64,000 nt of DNA from Polyangiaceae bacterium (GTDB taxonomy: Bacteria > Myxococcota_A > Polyangia > Polyangiales > Polyangiaceae). Both the position numbers and the translations under genes were made by a program. Below are positions 56,314 through 64,000 of the stretch, piece by piece. The stretch's first letter is position 1, and each line of letters opens with the position of its first letter. The notes under the pieces were generated by a model. That model saw only the letters and a list, made by a program, of their open reading frames with translations, was not told the DNA's origin and searched no databases. The stretch covers positions 32,817 to 96,816 of the forward strand of contig JADLEQ010000041.1 in NCBI GenBank assembly GCA_020846005.1, read 5' to 3'.

Positions 56314-58187
56314 GGGCGCACCCAGACCTCGATGGCGCCCTGGGTCCACGGCAGCACCGTCCTGAACGTCCCCGCCTGGCGGTAGCCCCGCCGCTCGACC
56401 AACGCCCGCACGCCCTCGAAGAACCGGAGGGTACCGCCGGCGCGGGCGCGGTGACCGTACAGCCGCGCGAGCTCCTTCGGCGCGCGCGGGTGCAGCACGA
56501 TCACGCGTGGCGGCGCGCGCTCGAGCAGCGCTAGATCGGCGTCGACGAGCCGCTCCGGGTAGAGATCGCCAAAGACCATCGCGCCGCGCAGCGGCGGCCG
56601 CGGGCGCCCGAGGAGCGCGCCGAGCTGCGGATCGTCGGGCGCGACGAGCGCCTCCTCGCCGGGCAGCGACGAGCGTTGGACGAGCGCGGCGGCGGCCTGG
56701 AGCTCCTGCGCGCGGAACCCGACGCGCAGCCCCCGCCACGGCCCGGACGCGACCGGGTGCTGAGCGGCGAGGGCCCGCGCCAGGCTCGGCCCGAACACCG
56801 AGGCGCAGCAGGCGCACGCCGCGACCGCCGCGAGGCGGCGGAGGCCCGCGCGGTCGAGGGCCGCGAGCAGCGCGGCCAGCGCGACGGGCAGGATCGGGCT
56901 CGCGTCCGAGGCCGACGGGTGGAGGCGGAGCCCGAGCAGGCTCACCGTCCCACCGAAGAACGCGAACGCCGCGGCCGCGCGCCACGCCAGGTGGGTGCCG
57001 AAGCCGGCCTCTCGCGGGGCCCCGTCGCGCGCCGCTGCGTCGCTCATCAGCAGCACGGCGGCGATGGGGATGCCGAGGGAAGGGACCCCTTCGAACCAGC
57101 GAGCGAGGCCGGTGGCGAGCCACGGGAGCGACGACGCGCCCGAGAGCACGATGGCCGCCGCGAGCCCGTGACCCGCCACGGCGACGGCGGCGACGCTGGC
57201 GATCAGCCAGCGCGAAGGCGGCTCGTCGCGGGTGCGCTCGTCGTCGAACGACAGCGTTCCGCGCCGGCGGACCAACAGCACGAGCGCCACGATCACCACC
57301 GCGGTGAGCACGAGGGACGCGGGGTAGGCGCTGTCCCGGATCGTGAGCCGCACCATGGCCGGCACGGCCGCGCCCAGCGAGCCCCAGACGCCGAGGCCGT
57401 CGAGCACCACCGACCGCAGGAAAGCCGAAGGAGGGGCGCCGATCGCGGCGGCCGCCACGACGGCCACGGCGACGCCGAGCGCGACCCCACCCGCGAGGCG
57501 GGCGACCCACCTGCGGAGGTGCGCCCGCGCCTCGCGCCCGACGCACCCGGCGACGACGACGAGCGTCGCGACCCACCCCGCGGTGGCCGCGAGCGCGGCG
57601 TTGAGGTCGACCGCGAGCGTGGCGCCGGCGAAGAACCCGGCGAGGAGCGTGCTCCGGCGCGCGCGGCTGCCCGCCTCACCCGCGAGCGCGCGGACACCGA
57701 AGCCCAGGCTCGTCCACAGCGCCGCGGCCCCGAGGTACTCGAACGCGTTGCCCGAGGTGATGGCGGTGCTGAGCGCCAACACCGCGACGCCCACCAGCCC
57801 GGAGACCCAGCGGGTCGTGAGCCCGCGGGCGAGGAAGCACGCTGCCCCGGCCAGCGCGACGCGCAGTGCCGCGACCACGGCCAATTCGTCGAGGAGCCAG
57901 TAGCCGCCCCGGAGCCGCTGGAGGGCCGCGAGGAGCGCGATGCCGCCCGGCGGCATCGCGACGTCGAAGTCGACGTAGGCCCGCTCCCCCGAGGCGACCC
58001 GCGCGGCGACCGCGGCCGTCCACCCGACGCGGTCCACGTCGGAGAGCACGTGGCTCTGCAGTCGCGGGAGCAGCACGACCGCGTAGACGACGTGCGCGGC
58101 GAGCGCGGCGGCGAGCAACGGCCACACGCCGCCGGTGCGGCGGGCCGGGGCCTGGCCGGGCGCGGGGGTCACGGCCGTCGACGTCAA
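56310..58187 (-). CDS. Polytopic membrane protein, GT-C-like, paralogue of the 54418 gene
   Basis: 625 residues if translated from TTG 58187, which overlaps the upstream stop (TTGA); an in-frame GTG at 58172 is an alternative. About 10 hydrophobic helices. An early loop RAYVDFDVAMPPGGIAL and the late RPPLRGAMVFGDLYPERLV match its downstream neighbour (RPWVDFFLPIPPGSF, RPPLRGAVVFVDQYPEHVL), so the two arose by tandem duplication. The frame was chosen by this overlap and by the first hydrophobic helix (VWPLLAAALAAHVVYAVVLL). Confidence 0.68.
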   Translation of the reverse strand: MTSTAVTPAPGQAPARRTGGVWPLLAAALAAHVVYAVVLLPRLQSHVLSDVDRVGWTAAVAARVASGERAYVDFDVAMPPGGIALLAALQRLRGGYWLLDELAVVAALRVALAGAACFLARGLTTRWVSGLVGVAVLALSTAITSGNAFEYLGAAALWTSLGFGVRALAGEAGSRARRSTLLAGFFAGATLAVDLNAALAATAGWVATLVVVAGCVGREARAHLRRWVARLAGGVALGVAVAVVAAAAIGAPPSAFLRSVVLDGLGVWGSLGAAVPAMVRLTIRDSAYPASLVLTAVVIVALVLLVRRRGTLSFDDERTRDEPPSRWLIASVAAVAVAGHGLAAAIVLSGASSLPWLATGLARWFEGVPSLGIPIAAVLLMSDAAARDGAPREAGFGTHLAWRAAAAFAFFGGTVSLLGLRLHPSASDASPILPVALAALLAALDRAGLRRLAAVAACACCASVFGPSLARALAAQHPVASGPWRGLRVGFRAQELQAAAALVQRSSLPGEEALVAPDDPQLGALLGRPRPPLRGAMVFGDLYPERLVDADLALLERAPPRVIVLHPRAPKELARLYGHRARAGGTLRFFEGVRALVERRGYRQAGTFRTVLPWTQGAIEVWVRP

Positions 58188-59938
58188 CGCCCGCCCTCCC
58201 CGCCGACGACGAGCGTCTCGCCCACCGCGGGCGGCTGCACCTCGACGTACCTCCCGCCCTCCCACCGGGCCCAACGCAGCGTGGGCGCCTCGAGCCGCCG
58301 GTCGGCGCGGAAGCGGACGGCGAGCGGCTGACCCTCCGGGCTGGTCTCGAGGAACGTGATCTGGAGGCCGGGCACGTAGATCGACTGCCCCGCCGCCACG
58401 GGCGCGGACAGCGCGCGGTAGATTCGGTTGAAGGTCTCGAGGAAGAACCCACCCTCCGGTCGCACGACCACGCTGTTCACGTCGACCCGAGTGACCTCGG
58501 TGCGGCGGAGCGTCCCGGCGAGGACCAACGTCCGCGGCGGCGTGGGGTCCCCCTCCGGGTCACGCGAGAGCAACACGTGGGAGCCGAAGTACCAGTCCGG
58601 AGCGTTCACGAGGAGGAGGTGGTCGCGGGGCGTACGCACGAGCGCGAGTGCGCTCTCGCGCGCGGCGGCGAGGTCGCGCTCGTACCGGTGCATCGTGAGC
58701 GAGCGCCACGGCAGCGCGGCCGGAGCGACGACCGCGTGCACGGCGAAGAGCAGCCACGCGCCGACGCGCCGCGCGGCGTCGACCGGCGCCGCGCCGAGGA
58801 GCTCGGCCAACAACGCGGCCGACCCGGCGGAGGGCAGGACGAGCAGGCGATCTTGCGGGAACGCGGCGCACGCCGGCACGAGCGCTAGCGCGGTCCCGAG
58901 CGCCCAGAAGCGCGTCGTGGGGGTCGCCACGGACGGCCGGAGGAGCCCGATGACGAGGGCCACGATCAGCACGCCCGGGGCCAGCAGCCAGGGGATCGAG
59001 TCCGGGGGATACGCGTTCCACACGTCGGAGGGCGGCGCCGCGAAGAGCCCCGCCGCGAGCGCCACCCACCGCGTGGACGCCGACGCGGCGAACGCGAGCG
59101 GCGCCACCAGCGGATCGACGTAGACCCCGGAACCCTCCGACCCGTGACCGAGCGCGCGGTACGCCGCCGCCCACAGCGCCGTCGTGGCGAGCCACGGGAG
59201 GGCGCCGAGGACCCGACGCCAGCGCGGCGCCGGATCGAGCACCCACGCGTGCGCGACGAGGAAGCCGAGCGCGCCGACGCCGTACTCGGAGGAGAGCAGG
59301 GCGAGCAAGAGCCACACTGAGGGAGCCAGCCGCGCCGACCAGCGCCGAGCGCCGTCCCGCACCAGGCGGTCCTGCGACGCCAGGGCGAGCAGCCCGAACG
59401 TGGTGGCGAGCAGCGCGCTGCGGTTGGCGATCCACCCCACGGCGTGCCCGTGGGCGTCGTCGACGGCGAAGAGGAGGGTGGCCACGCCCGCGACGACCGC
59501 GGTGCTCGCGAAGCGGCGATGCGCCGACGCGGCCGCCGCGATGGCCCCCGCGTACCAGGCGAGCGAGTGCAGGTGCGCCACCCAGGGCGGGGCACCGGCG
59601 AAGCGCCAGTCGAGGTGGTGTGTCCACGACGCCAGGGGGCGCCAGAGCGCGACGATGAACCTCTCGTCGGCGATCCACGGGATCGCGCCGAAGCTCTTCA
59701 GCGCCAGGACGTAGGCGGGGCGATCGGCAGGCAGGATCAGGCTGTCGAGCCCCCACAGGTTCACGTGCCACGGCGGCACCATCGCCGGCCCGCGCGCGAT
59801 CGCGCGCAGCACGTGATCTTCCGACGCGAGCCCCGCGAACAGCGAGGGCGCGGTGAGCAGGAGCCCCGCGGCGATCGCGATCCACCGCACGTGCGGGCTG
59901 CCACCGACGCGGCGGAGGACCTCGAGCGAGCGCTGCAC
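58184..59938 (-). CDS. Polytopic membrane protein, first gene of the three-gene operon
   Basis: 584 residues from GTG 59938. About ten hydrophobic helices (first WIAIAAGLLLTAPSLFAGLA), and a soluble C-terminal part (about 430-584). An early loop contains SEDHVLRAIARG and PADRPAYVLALKSFGAIP. It is less similar to the two downstream proteins, but has the same overall plan. TAGGGT ends 6 bases before the GTG, so the operon message is predicted leaderless. Function unknown; a GT-C-type or O-antigen-type enzyme is possible. Confidence 0.68.
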   Translation of the reverse strand: MQRSLEVLRRVGGSPHVRWIAIAAGLLLTAPSLFAGLASEDHVLRAIARGPAMVPPWHVNLWGLDSLILPADRPAYVLALKSFGAIPWIADERFIVALWRPLASWTHHLDWRFAGAPPWVAHLHSLAWYAGAIAAAASAHRRFASTAVVAGVATLLFAVDDAHGHAVGWIANRSALLATTFGLLALASQDRLVRDGARRWSARLAPSVWLLLALLSSEYGVGALGFLVAHAWVLDPAPRWRRVLGALPWLATTALWAAAYRALGHGSEGSGVYVDPLVAPLAFAASASTRWVALAAGLFAAPPSDVWNAYPPDSIPWLLAPGVLIVALVIGLLRPSVATPTTRFWALGTALALVPACAAFPQDRLLVLPSAGSAALLAELLGAAPVDAARRVGAWLLFAVHAVVAPAALPWRSLTMHRYERDLAAARESALALVRTPRDHLLLVNAPDWYFGSHVLLSRDPEGDPTPPRTLVLAGTLRRTEVTRVDVNSVVVRPEGGFFLETFNRIYRALSAPVAAGQSIYVPGLQITFLETSPEGQPLAVRFRADRRLEAPTLRWARWEGGRYVEVQPPAVGETLVVGGEGGR

Positions 59939-59944
59939 GCCCCC

Positions 59945-59950
59945 ACCCTA
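59945..59950 (-). promoter_or_regulatory. -10-like box of the membrane-protein operon
   Basis: TAGGGT (59950-59945) ends 6 bases before GTG 59938; supports that start. Confidence 0.42.
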
Positions 59951-60022
59951 GTCGAACCTCCTCCGGTCGTTGCGCCGGCGCGCACGCGGCCTGCCGTCCT
60001 TCCCGGCCGCGAGCCCCGGAGC

Positions 60023-60028
60023 TACGCT
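60023..60028 (+). promoter_or_regulatory. -10-like box of the small lipoprotein gene
   Basis: TACGCT ends 6 bases before ATG 60035. Predicted leaderless. Confidence 0.42.
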
Positions 60029-60034
60029 CGGACC

Positions 60035-60502
60035 ATGCGCCCCACCTCCGTGCCCGGTGCGCTCGGCCTGCTGGTCGCGCTCACCCCGCCGCTCCTCGCG
60101 TGCAAGCTGCTCCAGCAGGACGAGCCCCCGCCGGCTCCGCCGGCGACGGCTGCCGCGCCCCCACCGGGGACCGCGACGGACGGCGCGCCCGCCTCGTCAC
60201 CGGCGCCGGGGAGCGCTGCCACGGCGTCCCCGGCGCCCCCGCCGCCGGCGGGCGTGCGCCCCGCCGCGGCGTCGGCCACGACCACCGCCTCGGCCGCGCC
60301 ACCGACGAGCGGCACCACGAGCGCCGCGCCTCCAGCCTCGGCGCCGCCCGCCGCGAGCGCCGATCGGCTGGCCGCGTGCATCTCGCGGTGCCAAGCGTCG
60401 CTGCGATCGTGCCTCACTCCCAGCGGCGGCAGCGGGCCGCAGCTCCCGGATCCGGTGCGGTGCAACCGCGTGGCGGCGGAGTGCCTCGCGGGGTGCCGGT
60501 GA
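60035..60502 (+). CDS. Small lipoprotein with Cys-rich C-terminus
   Basis: 155 residues. Signal peptide with lipobox PLLAC, a Pro/Ala/Thr-rich linker of about 80 residues, then a compact region with six Cys (LAACISRCQASLRSC, VRCNRVAAECLAGC), whose C-x3-C spacing suggests a disulfide-locked helical hairpin. The residue after the lipid Cys is Lys. No function can be assigned. It converges on the ferredoxin gene. Confidence 0.62.
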   Translation: MRPTSVPGALGLLVALTPPLLACKLLQQDEPPPAPPATAAAPPPGTATDGAPASSPAPGSAATASPAPPPPAGVRPAAASATTTASAAPPTSGTTSAAPPASAPPAASADRLAACISRCQASLRSCLTPSGGSGPQLPDPVRCNRVAAECLAGCR

Positions 60503-60532
60503 AGGTGGCGCGCGCCTCGCGATCGCGCGGGT

Positions 60533-60838
60533 TCAGGTGCCCAGCGGCTTGACGCGCACGCGACCGGCTCCGGCGCGCACGCGCGCCTGGCACGCGAGCC
60601 GCGCCTCGGGAGGGCCGGCGAGCAGCTCGAGCAGCTCGCGCTCGGAGTCCCCCGGGGGCTCGAGCAGCGCGGCGCCTTCTACCACCTCGACCTGGCAGGT
60701 CCCACAGCTCGCCGACCGGCACGAGAACGGCACGGGCGCGAAATGGAGATCGCAGAGGTCGACGAGCTCGCCGCCGTCGGGCGCCTCGATGGTCTTCAGC
60801 GCGGCGTGCGCTCCGTTCAGGAACTCGATGGTAGGCAC
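60533..60838 (-). CDS. [2Fe-2S] ferredoxin
   Basis: 101 residues from GTG 60838. Cluster ligands follow the CX4CX2C...C plant/bacterial ferredoxin pattern: PFSCRSASCGTCQVEV (near 41-56) and RLACQARV near residue 83. It carries electrons in the cytosol; its redox partner is not obvious. TATCTG ends 6 bases before the GTG. The divergent neighbour is a patatin-like phospholipase. Confidence 0.85.
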   Translation of the reverse strand: MPTIEFLNGAHAALKTIEAPDGGELVDLCDLHFAPVPFSCRSASCGTCQVEVVEGAALLEPPGDSERELLELLAGPPEARLACQARVRAGAGRVRVKPLGT

Positions 60839-60844
60839 CGGGAC

Positions 60845-60850
60845 CAGATA
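60845..60850 (-). promoter_or_regulatory. -10-like box deciding the ferredoxin start
   Basis: TATCTG (60850-60845) ends 6 bases before GTG 60838, inside a much longer open frame. Confidence 0.42.
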
Positions 60851-60970
60851 GCGCACCGCCCGCCGACCGCACAGCGCCGAGCGGTGGAGCGCCGAGCGCG
60901 GCGCGGGCAGAACGGTGCGAAACGCGCCGCGCCGGGCGCCGCGATTGTGCGCGGCACCGCCCATGGCACG

Positions 60971-62266
60971 ATGGGGTCCGTGGCCGACGACGCACCGGAG
61001 TCCCATCCCCCCTTCAGCGCCGCCCCCTACCCGATCGACCACGGCTTGGGGCGGAGCGGCTCTCGCGTGGGGCTCGTGCTCTCCGGCGGCGGGATGCGAG
61101 GCGCGTACGAGGCGGGGCTCCTCGCCGGGCTCGTGGAGGTGCTCGGGCTCGACGAGGGCGACGCGCCGCCCTTCGGGATCTTCGCGGGGACCAGCGTCGG
61201 CGCCATCAACGCGACCTACTACGCCGCCAACACCCATCGGGGCACGCTCGGCGCGGACGGCCTGACGCAGATCTACCGGAACCTCTCGCTCGACCAGCAC
61301 CTCCGGCTCTCGCCGATGGGCATGCTCCCGGGGACACGCACGCTGGCGCGGGCCCGGACCTGGCTCACCGGCGTCCTCCCCGAGCGGGGCGGGCACTCCG
61401 TGCTGGATCCTCGCCCGCTGGAGCAGCTCGTGGAGCGCTCCGTGGTGTGGGAGCGGCTGCACGACAACGTGCAGAAGGGCCGGGCGCGCGCGCTGCTCGT
61501 GGCCGCGCTCGACGTAGCGTCCGGTCGCACCGTGATCTTCGGCGAGCTCTCCCCGCTCGCGCGTTATCGAGCTTCGAACGACCCGCGGCGCTCGTTCACC
61601 GCGGAGGCGATCACCGCCGAGCACGTGCTCGCGTCGGCCGCCATCCCCGTGCTCTTCCCCACGCGCCGCGTCGGGACGGCCTACTACTGCGACGGCGGCC
61701 TCCGGTTCAACACGCCGATCGCGCCCGCGATCCGCGCGGGAGCATCCAAGCTGGTCGTGATCTCCCTCCTCTCGCAGCGGGAGCTCCCGCCGCCGGGCTC
61801 GGTGGTGGTGGAGACCGATCCGAGCCCGGCGTTCCTCGCCGGCAAGCTCCTGAACGCGCTGCTCCTCGATCCGGTGAACTACGATCTGCAGGTGCTCGAC
61901 CGGCTGAACAAGCTGTTCGAGACGTTCGAGGGCTCGCTCTCGCCCGCCGCGCTGGCCGAGGTGCAGCGGACCTTGATCGACACACGCGGCGCGCCCTACC
62001 GCCGGATCGAAACGCTGGTGTTCCGACCGACCGCCGACATCGGGCGGATCGCCGGCAAGCACGTCGGCCGCGCGCTGTCGCGGTTCACCGGCGGCTCGAT
62101 CGCCAGGCGTTACCTGCGGCGCAAGGGCCCGGAGAGCTCGCTCGTCGAGGCCGATCTCGCGTCGTATCTCCTGTTCGACGGCGAGTTCGCGGCCGAGCTC
62201 ATCGACCTCGGGTGCCACGACGCGCACGCCCGCGCGGAGGACATCCGGCGCTTCTTCCAGGCGTGA
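60971..62266 (+). CDS. Patatin-like phospholipase
   Basis: 431 residues. The patatin triad elements are clear: oxyanion loop LVLSGGGMRGAYEAG (near 35-49), nucleophile elbow IFAGTSVGAINATYY (Ser near 76, GxSxG) and the catalytic Asp in YCDGGLRFNTPIAPA. The N-terminus lacks a signal peptide. Bacterial patatins hydrolyse phospholipids, sometimes as secreted effectors. I used ATG 60971; the frame is open further upstream but overlaps the ferredoxin promoter region. It converges on the MepA-like gene. Confidence 0.87.
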   Translation: MGSVADDAPESHPPFSAAPYPIDHGLGRSGSRVGLVLSGGGMRGAYEAGLLAGLVEVLGLDEGDAPPFGIFAGTSVGAINATYYAANTHRGTLGADGLTQIYRNLSLDQHLRLSPMGMLPGTRTLARARTWLTGVLPERGGHSVLDPRPLEQLVERSVVWERLHDNVQKGRARALLVAALDVASGRTVIFGELSPLARYRASNDPRRSFTAEAITAEHVLASAAIPVLFPTRRVGTAYYCDGGLRFNTPIAPAIRAGASKLVVISLLSQRELPPPGSVVVETDPSPAFLAGKLLNALLLDPVNYDLQVLDRLNKLFETFEGSLSPAALAEVQRTLIDTRGAPYRRIETLVFRPTADIGRIAGKHVGRALSRFTGGSIARRYLRRKGPESSLVEADLASYLLFDGEFAAELIDLGCHDAHARAEDIRRFFQA

Positions 62267-62288
62267 GGCCAGGCGCCGGAGCGCGCCC

Positions 62289-63035
62289 TCAGCGCGACTC
62301 CTCGCGGCAAATCGCCTCCTGCCCCGGCGGGCACGCGATGCGGACATGGAAGTGATCGTCGTGGGTGCTGGCGTTCTCCGGCTGCTCGAGCAGCCGCTCG
62401 ACGGCGGCCGCGTGCGCCTCCCACCCGGAGAGCTTGCGCCCCTGGGCGATGAGGCGGCGGCGGAGCGCGTTGGCGACGAACACGCGCCTCAGGCCAGCGC
62501 GCTGGTCCTTCGCCCAGGCGAGCAGGAGCAGCGCGTTCGTCCGATCGTCGAAGACCAGCCCGCTGCCGTCCCGAGCGCGGCCGTCCGCCCCATAGGAGAC
62601 GAACGCCTCGGGCAGCACGCGCTTGCCCGCGGCGTCGAGCGCGTAGAACCCCACGTCTGCGTCGCGCCCGCTCTGGTGCGAGTGGTGCCCCGAGAGCGCG
62701 CCGCCCTCGCGCGTGGAGAGATCCCCGACCAGCATCACCGCGCCCTTGGCGCTCCGAGCAACGTCGCGCGCGCTACGCCGCAGCATCAGGACCAGCGCGG
62801 GGTGTCCGTACACCCGCTCCTCACTGCCGGCCTTGACGCGGAGCTGGCGGGTCCGTCGGAGCTTCTTCGCGCGCGCCTGCCAGCCGGCGTTCGGGTGCCC
62901 GACGGTGAGTGACGCCTTCGACCACGGCGGGCGGCGGTACCGCTCCGGCAGCTCTCGCCCCGAGGCGAGCCCTACCGCCGGCGCGGCCGCCACCCCGAGG
63001 CCAGCGAGCAGCAGCAGCAGCGCCGCGAAGCGCAA
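62289..63035 (-). CDS. Penicillin-insensitive murein endopeptidase-like protein (MepA family)
   Basis: 248 residues from TTG 63035, 6 bases after the GNAT stop and behind a GAGGGG ribosome-binding site. Signal peptide (LRFAALLLLLAGLGVAAAP). Zinc ligands of the M74 / LAS group appear as SGHHSHQSGRDADVGFYA (near 125-142) and the C-terminal DDHFHVRIAC. The family cleaves D-Ala-mDAP cross-links in peptidoglycan. The length and motifs fit MepA, though overall it is divergent. Probably co-transcribed with the acetyltransferase. Confidence 0.8.
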   Translation of the reverse strand: MRFAALLLLLAGLGVAAAPAVGLASGRELPERYRRPPWSKASLTVGHPNAGWQARAKKLRRTRQLRVKAGSEERVYGHPALVLMLRRSARDVARSAKGAVMLVGDLSTREGGALSGHHSHQSGRDADVGFYALDAAGKRVLPEAFVSYGADGRARDGSGLVFDDRTNALLLLAWAKDQRAGLRRVFVANALRRRLIAQGRKLSGWEAHAAAVERLLEQPENASTHDDHFHVRIACPPGQEAICREESR

Positions 63036-63040
63036 GCGAT

Positions 63041-63472
63041 CTACCCCTCGAACGAGAACGAGAACGAGACGTGCTTGTCGCGCTCGAAGCCGAGGCTGTT
63101 GTAGAAGTTCAGCACGCTCGTGTCCGCTTTGACCAGGGGCTTCACCTTCACGGCGCTCGGGCCCTTGCCCGCGCCGTCCCGCAGGCGGGTCACGAGGGCC
63201 TTGCCGAGGCCCTGCTTGCGGTGGTCCGGGTGGACCATCAGCTCCTGGATGTAGAGGACCGCGCCCGTCTCCTTCTCGTAGCCGAACGCGAGCACGGCCC
63301 CGGAGAGGTGACCGTCGGCCTCGACGCTCACGAAGCAGCTCCCGGGCTCGAAGCGGAAGAACTTCTCCAGGTAGGCGCGCGCGCCCGCCTCCGTCCACTC
63401 CACCCCGTAGGCCGCCAGATACAGCCGGCTCGCGGCGGGCAGGTCGTCCGCCGTCATGTTGCGAATCGTCAT
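63041..63472 (-). CDS. GNAT-family N-acetyltransferase
   Basis: 143 residues from ATG 63472. The GNAT acetyl-CoA motif is VHPDHRKQGLGKALVTRL (near 80-97), with a C-terminal VLNFYNSLGFERDK. The acceptor is unknown. TAAGAG ends 7 bases before the ATG with a TTGCGC -35, giving an own promoter just after the recA terminator. The MepA-like gene follows. Confidence 0.87.
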   Translation of the reverse strand: MTIRNMTADDLPAASRLYLAAYGVEWTEAGARAYLEKFFRFEPGSCFVSVEADGHLSGAVLAFGYEKETGAVLYIQELMVHPDHRKQGLGKALVTRLRDGAGKGPSAVKVKPLVKADTSVLNFYNSLGFERDKHVSFSFSFEG

Positions 63473-63479
63473 CGACCGT

Positions 63480-63508
63480 CTCTTACAGCGTGCCCGCGCC
63501 CTGCGCAA
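63480..63508 (-). promoter_or_regulatory. Promoter of the GNAT-MepA pair
   Basis: Minus strand: -35 TTGCGC (63508-63503), 17-base spacer, -10 TAAGAG (63485-63480), 7 bases to ATG 63472. It begins immediately after the recA hairpin. Confidence 0.55.
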
Positions 63509-63513
63509 ACGCC

Positions 63514-63554
63514 CTGCCGCGCCGCGCCAGCGCCAGGACGACGCGGCGCGGCAG
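63514..63554 (-). terminator. Strong terminator hairpin after recA
   Basis: CTGCCGCGCCGCG (63514-63526) and CGCGGCGCGGCAG (63542-63554) form a perfect 13-bp stem with a 15-base loop, 12 bases beyond the recA stop on the minus strand. A short TTT follows. Confidence 0.65.
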
Positions 63555-63566
63555 GTGCGTGCGTCG

Positions 63567-64000
63567 CTACGCGGCGGCGACCTGCGCGAGCGCGTCGTGC
63601 GTCGCCGCCTCGATCGCGGCGCGAAGGCTCGGCTCGCCGAGCAGCGCCTCGCGGACGCGCTCCTTGCCCTGACCGATCGTGCGGCCCGCGAACGACAGGT
63701 GCGAGCCGCTCCGCTCGACGACTCCCCGCTCGATCGCCACGTCCAAGAGGTCCCCGGTCGCGTCGATGCCGCTGCCCCACCGCAGGTCGAACTCCGCCTC
63801 GCCGAACGGCGGCGCGCACTTGTTCTTCACCACCTTGACGCGGGTGCGGCTGCCGACGATCGCGTCCCCGACCGTCACCTTCCCGATGCGGCGGACATCG
63901 AGGCGGACGCTCGCGTAGAACTTGAGCGCCTGGCCGCCGGTCGTCGTCTCGGGGTTGCCGAAGACGACGCCGATCTTCTGCCGGAGCTGGTTGATGAAGA
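63567..64000 (-). CDS. recA: RecA recombinase, C-terminal part (cut by window edge)
   Basis: About 144 C-terminal residues are visible. [22 protein letters not shown] (split by position: [11 protein letters not shown], then [20 protein letters not shown]) is the loop 2 / core end of Rec[16 protein letters not shown] and [14 protein letters not shown] follow as in other RecAs. The C-terminal tail ([20 protein letters not shown]) lacks the strongly acidic end of E. coli RecA. RecA drives homologous recombination and the SOS response. Some myxobacteria carry two recA genes, so this may be one of a pair. A strong hairpin follows the stop. Confidence 0.95.
   Translation of the reverse strand, partial: FINQLRQKIGVVFGNPETTTGGQALKFYASVRLDVRRIGKVTVGDAIVGSRTRVKVVKNKCAPPFGEAEFDLRWGSGIDATGDLLDVAIERGVVERSGSHLSFAGRTIGQGKERVREALLGEPSLRAAIEAATHDALAQVAAA

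Overview
The window is very GC-rich, with codon third positions almost all G or C, and is densely coded on both strands: about 53 genes and no gene-free stretch longer than roughly 240 bases. Several traits point to Myxococcota, probably the Polyangia side (Sorangium, Polyangium or Sandaracinus relatives). These are abundant lipoproteins, Gly/Ser/Ala-repeat secreted proteins, eukaryote-like Ser/Thr kinases, a PP2C phosphatase, FHA-domain proteins, a DUF2378-type protein and PEGA and thrombospondin-3 repeats. It looks like ordinary chromosome (recA, alaS, purH, thrC, smpB, rplS, rplC). I saw no tRNA, rRNA, IS element, prophage or CRISPR array.

Layout. 0-5 kb: a cut YceI-like lipoprotein, a large lipase-like lipoprotein, an unknown protein and threonine synthase. 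5-9.6 kb: a translation block. A four-gene minus-strand run encodes ribosomal protein L3, a fused pseudouridine synthase/rRNA methyltransferase, a protein with a PHAX-type RNA-binding domain and RlmE; L19 is divergent. 9.7-20.8 kb: a phospho-signalling block with a zinc-ribbon/FHA protein, a secreted-vWA/TM/FHA protein, a PP2C phosphatase, a desaturase-like flavoprotein coupled to an orphan histidine kinase, and an ABC transporter carrying three FHA modules. 20.9-34.3 kb: metabolism and housekeeping (bifunctional aldolase/dehydrogenase, SmpB, PurH, M19 dipeptidase, DUF423, UbiB-like kinase, threonine dehydratase, Spy-like protein, two hotdog thioesterases, hydrolases). 34.4-46 kb: DUF2378 protein, outer-membrane barrel, zinc-ribbon kinase, OmpA/TSP3 protein with TlpA thioredoxin, HEAT protein, glycosyltransferase, enoyl-CoA hydratase and a membrane Ser/Thr kinase. 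46-54.3 kb: AlaS, Dtd, DUF420 protein, a GMC oxidoreductase, and a degenerate-kinase/PEGA protein coupled to a lipoprotein. 54.4-60 kb: three translationally coupled polytopic membrane proteins, two of them tandem paralogues resembling GT-C glycosyltransferases. 60-64 kb: small lipoprotein, ferredoxin, patatin, MepA-like endopeptidase, GNAT acetyltransferase and the 3' end of recA.

Two things stand out. First, many first-in-operon genes have a -10-like hexamer (TAnnnT and variants) ending 6-7 bases before the start codon. This predicts leaderless mRNAs and resolves several ambiguous starts. Second, the L3 / PsU-methyltransferase fusion / PHAX-domain / RlmE run suggests a ribosome-maturation module that includes a protein with an RNA-binding domain best known from eukaryotic snRNA export.
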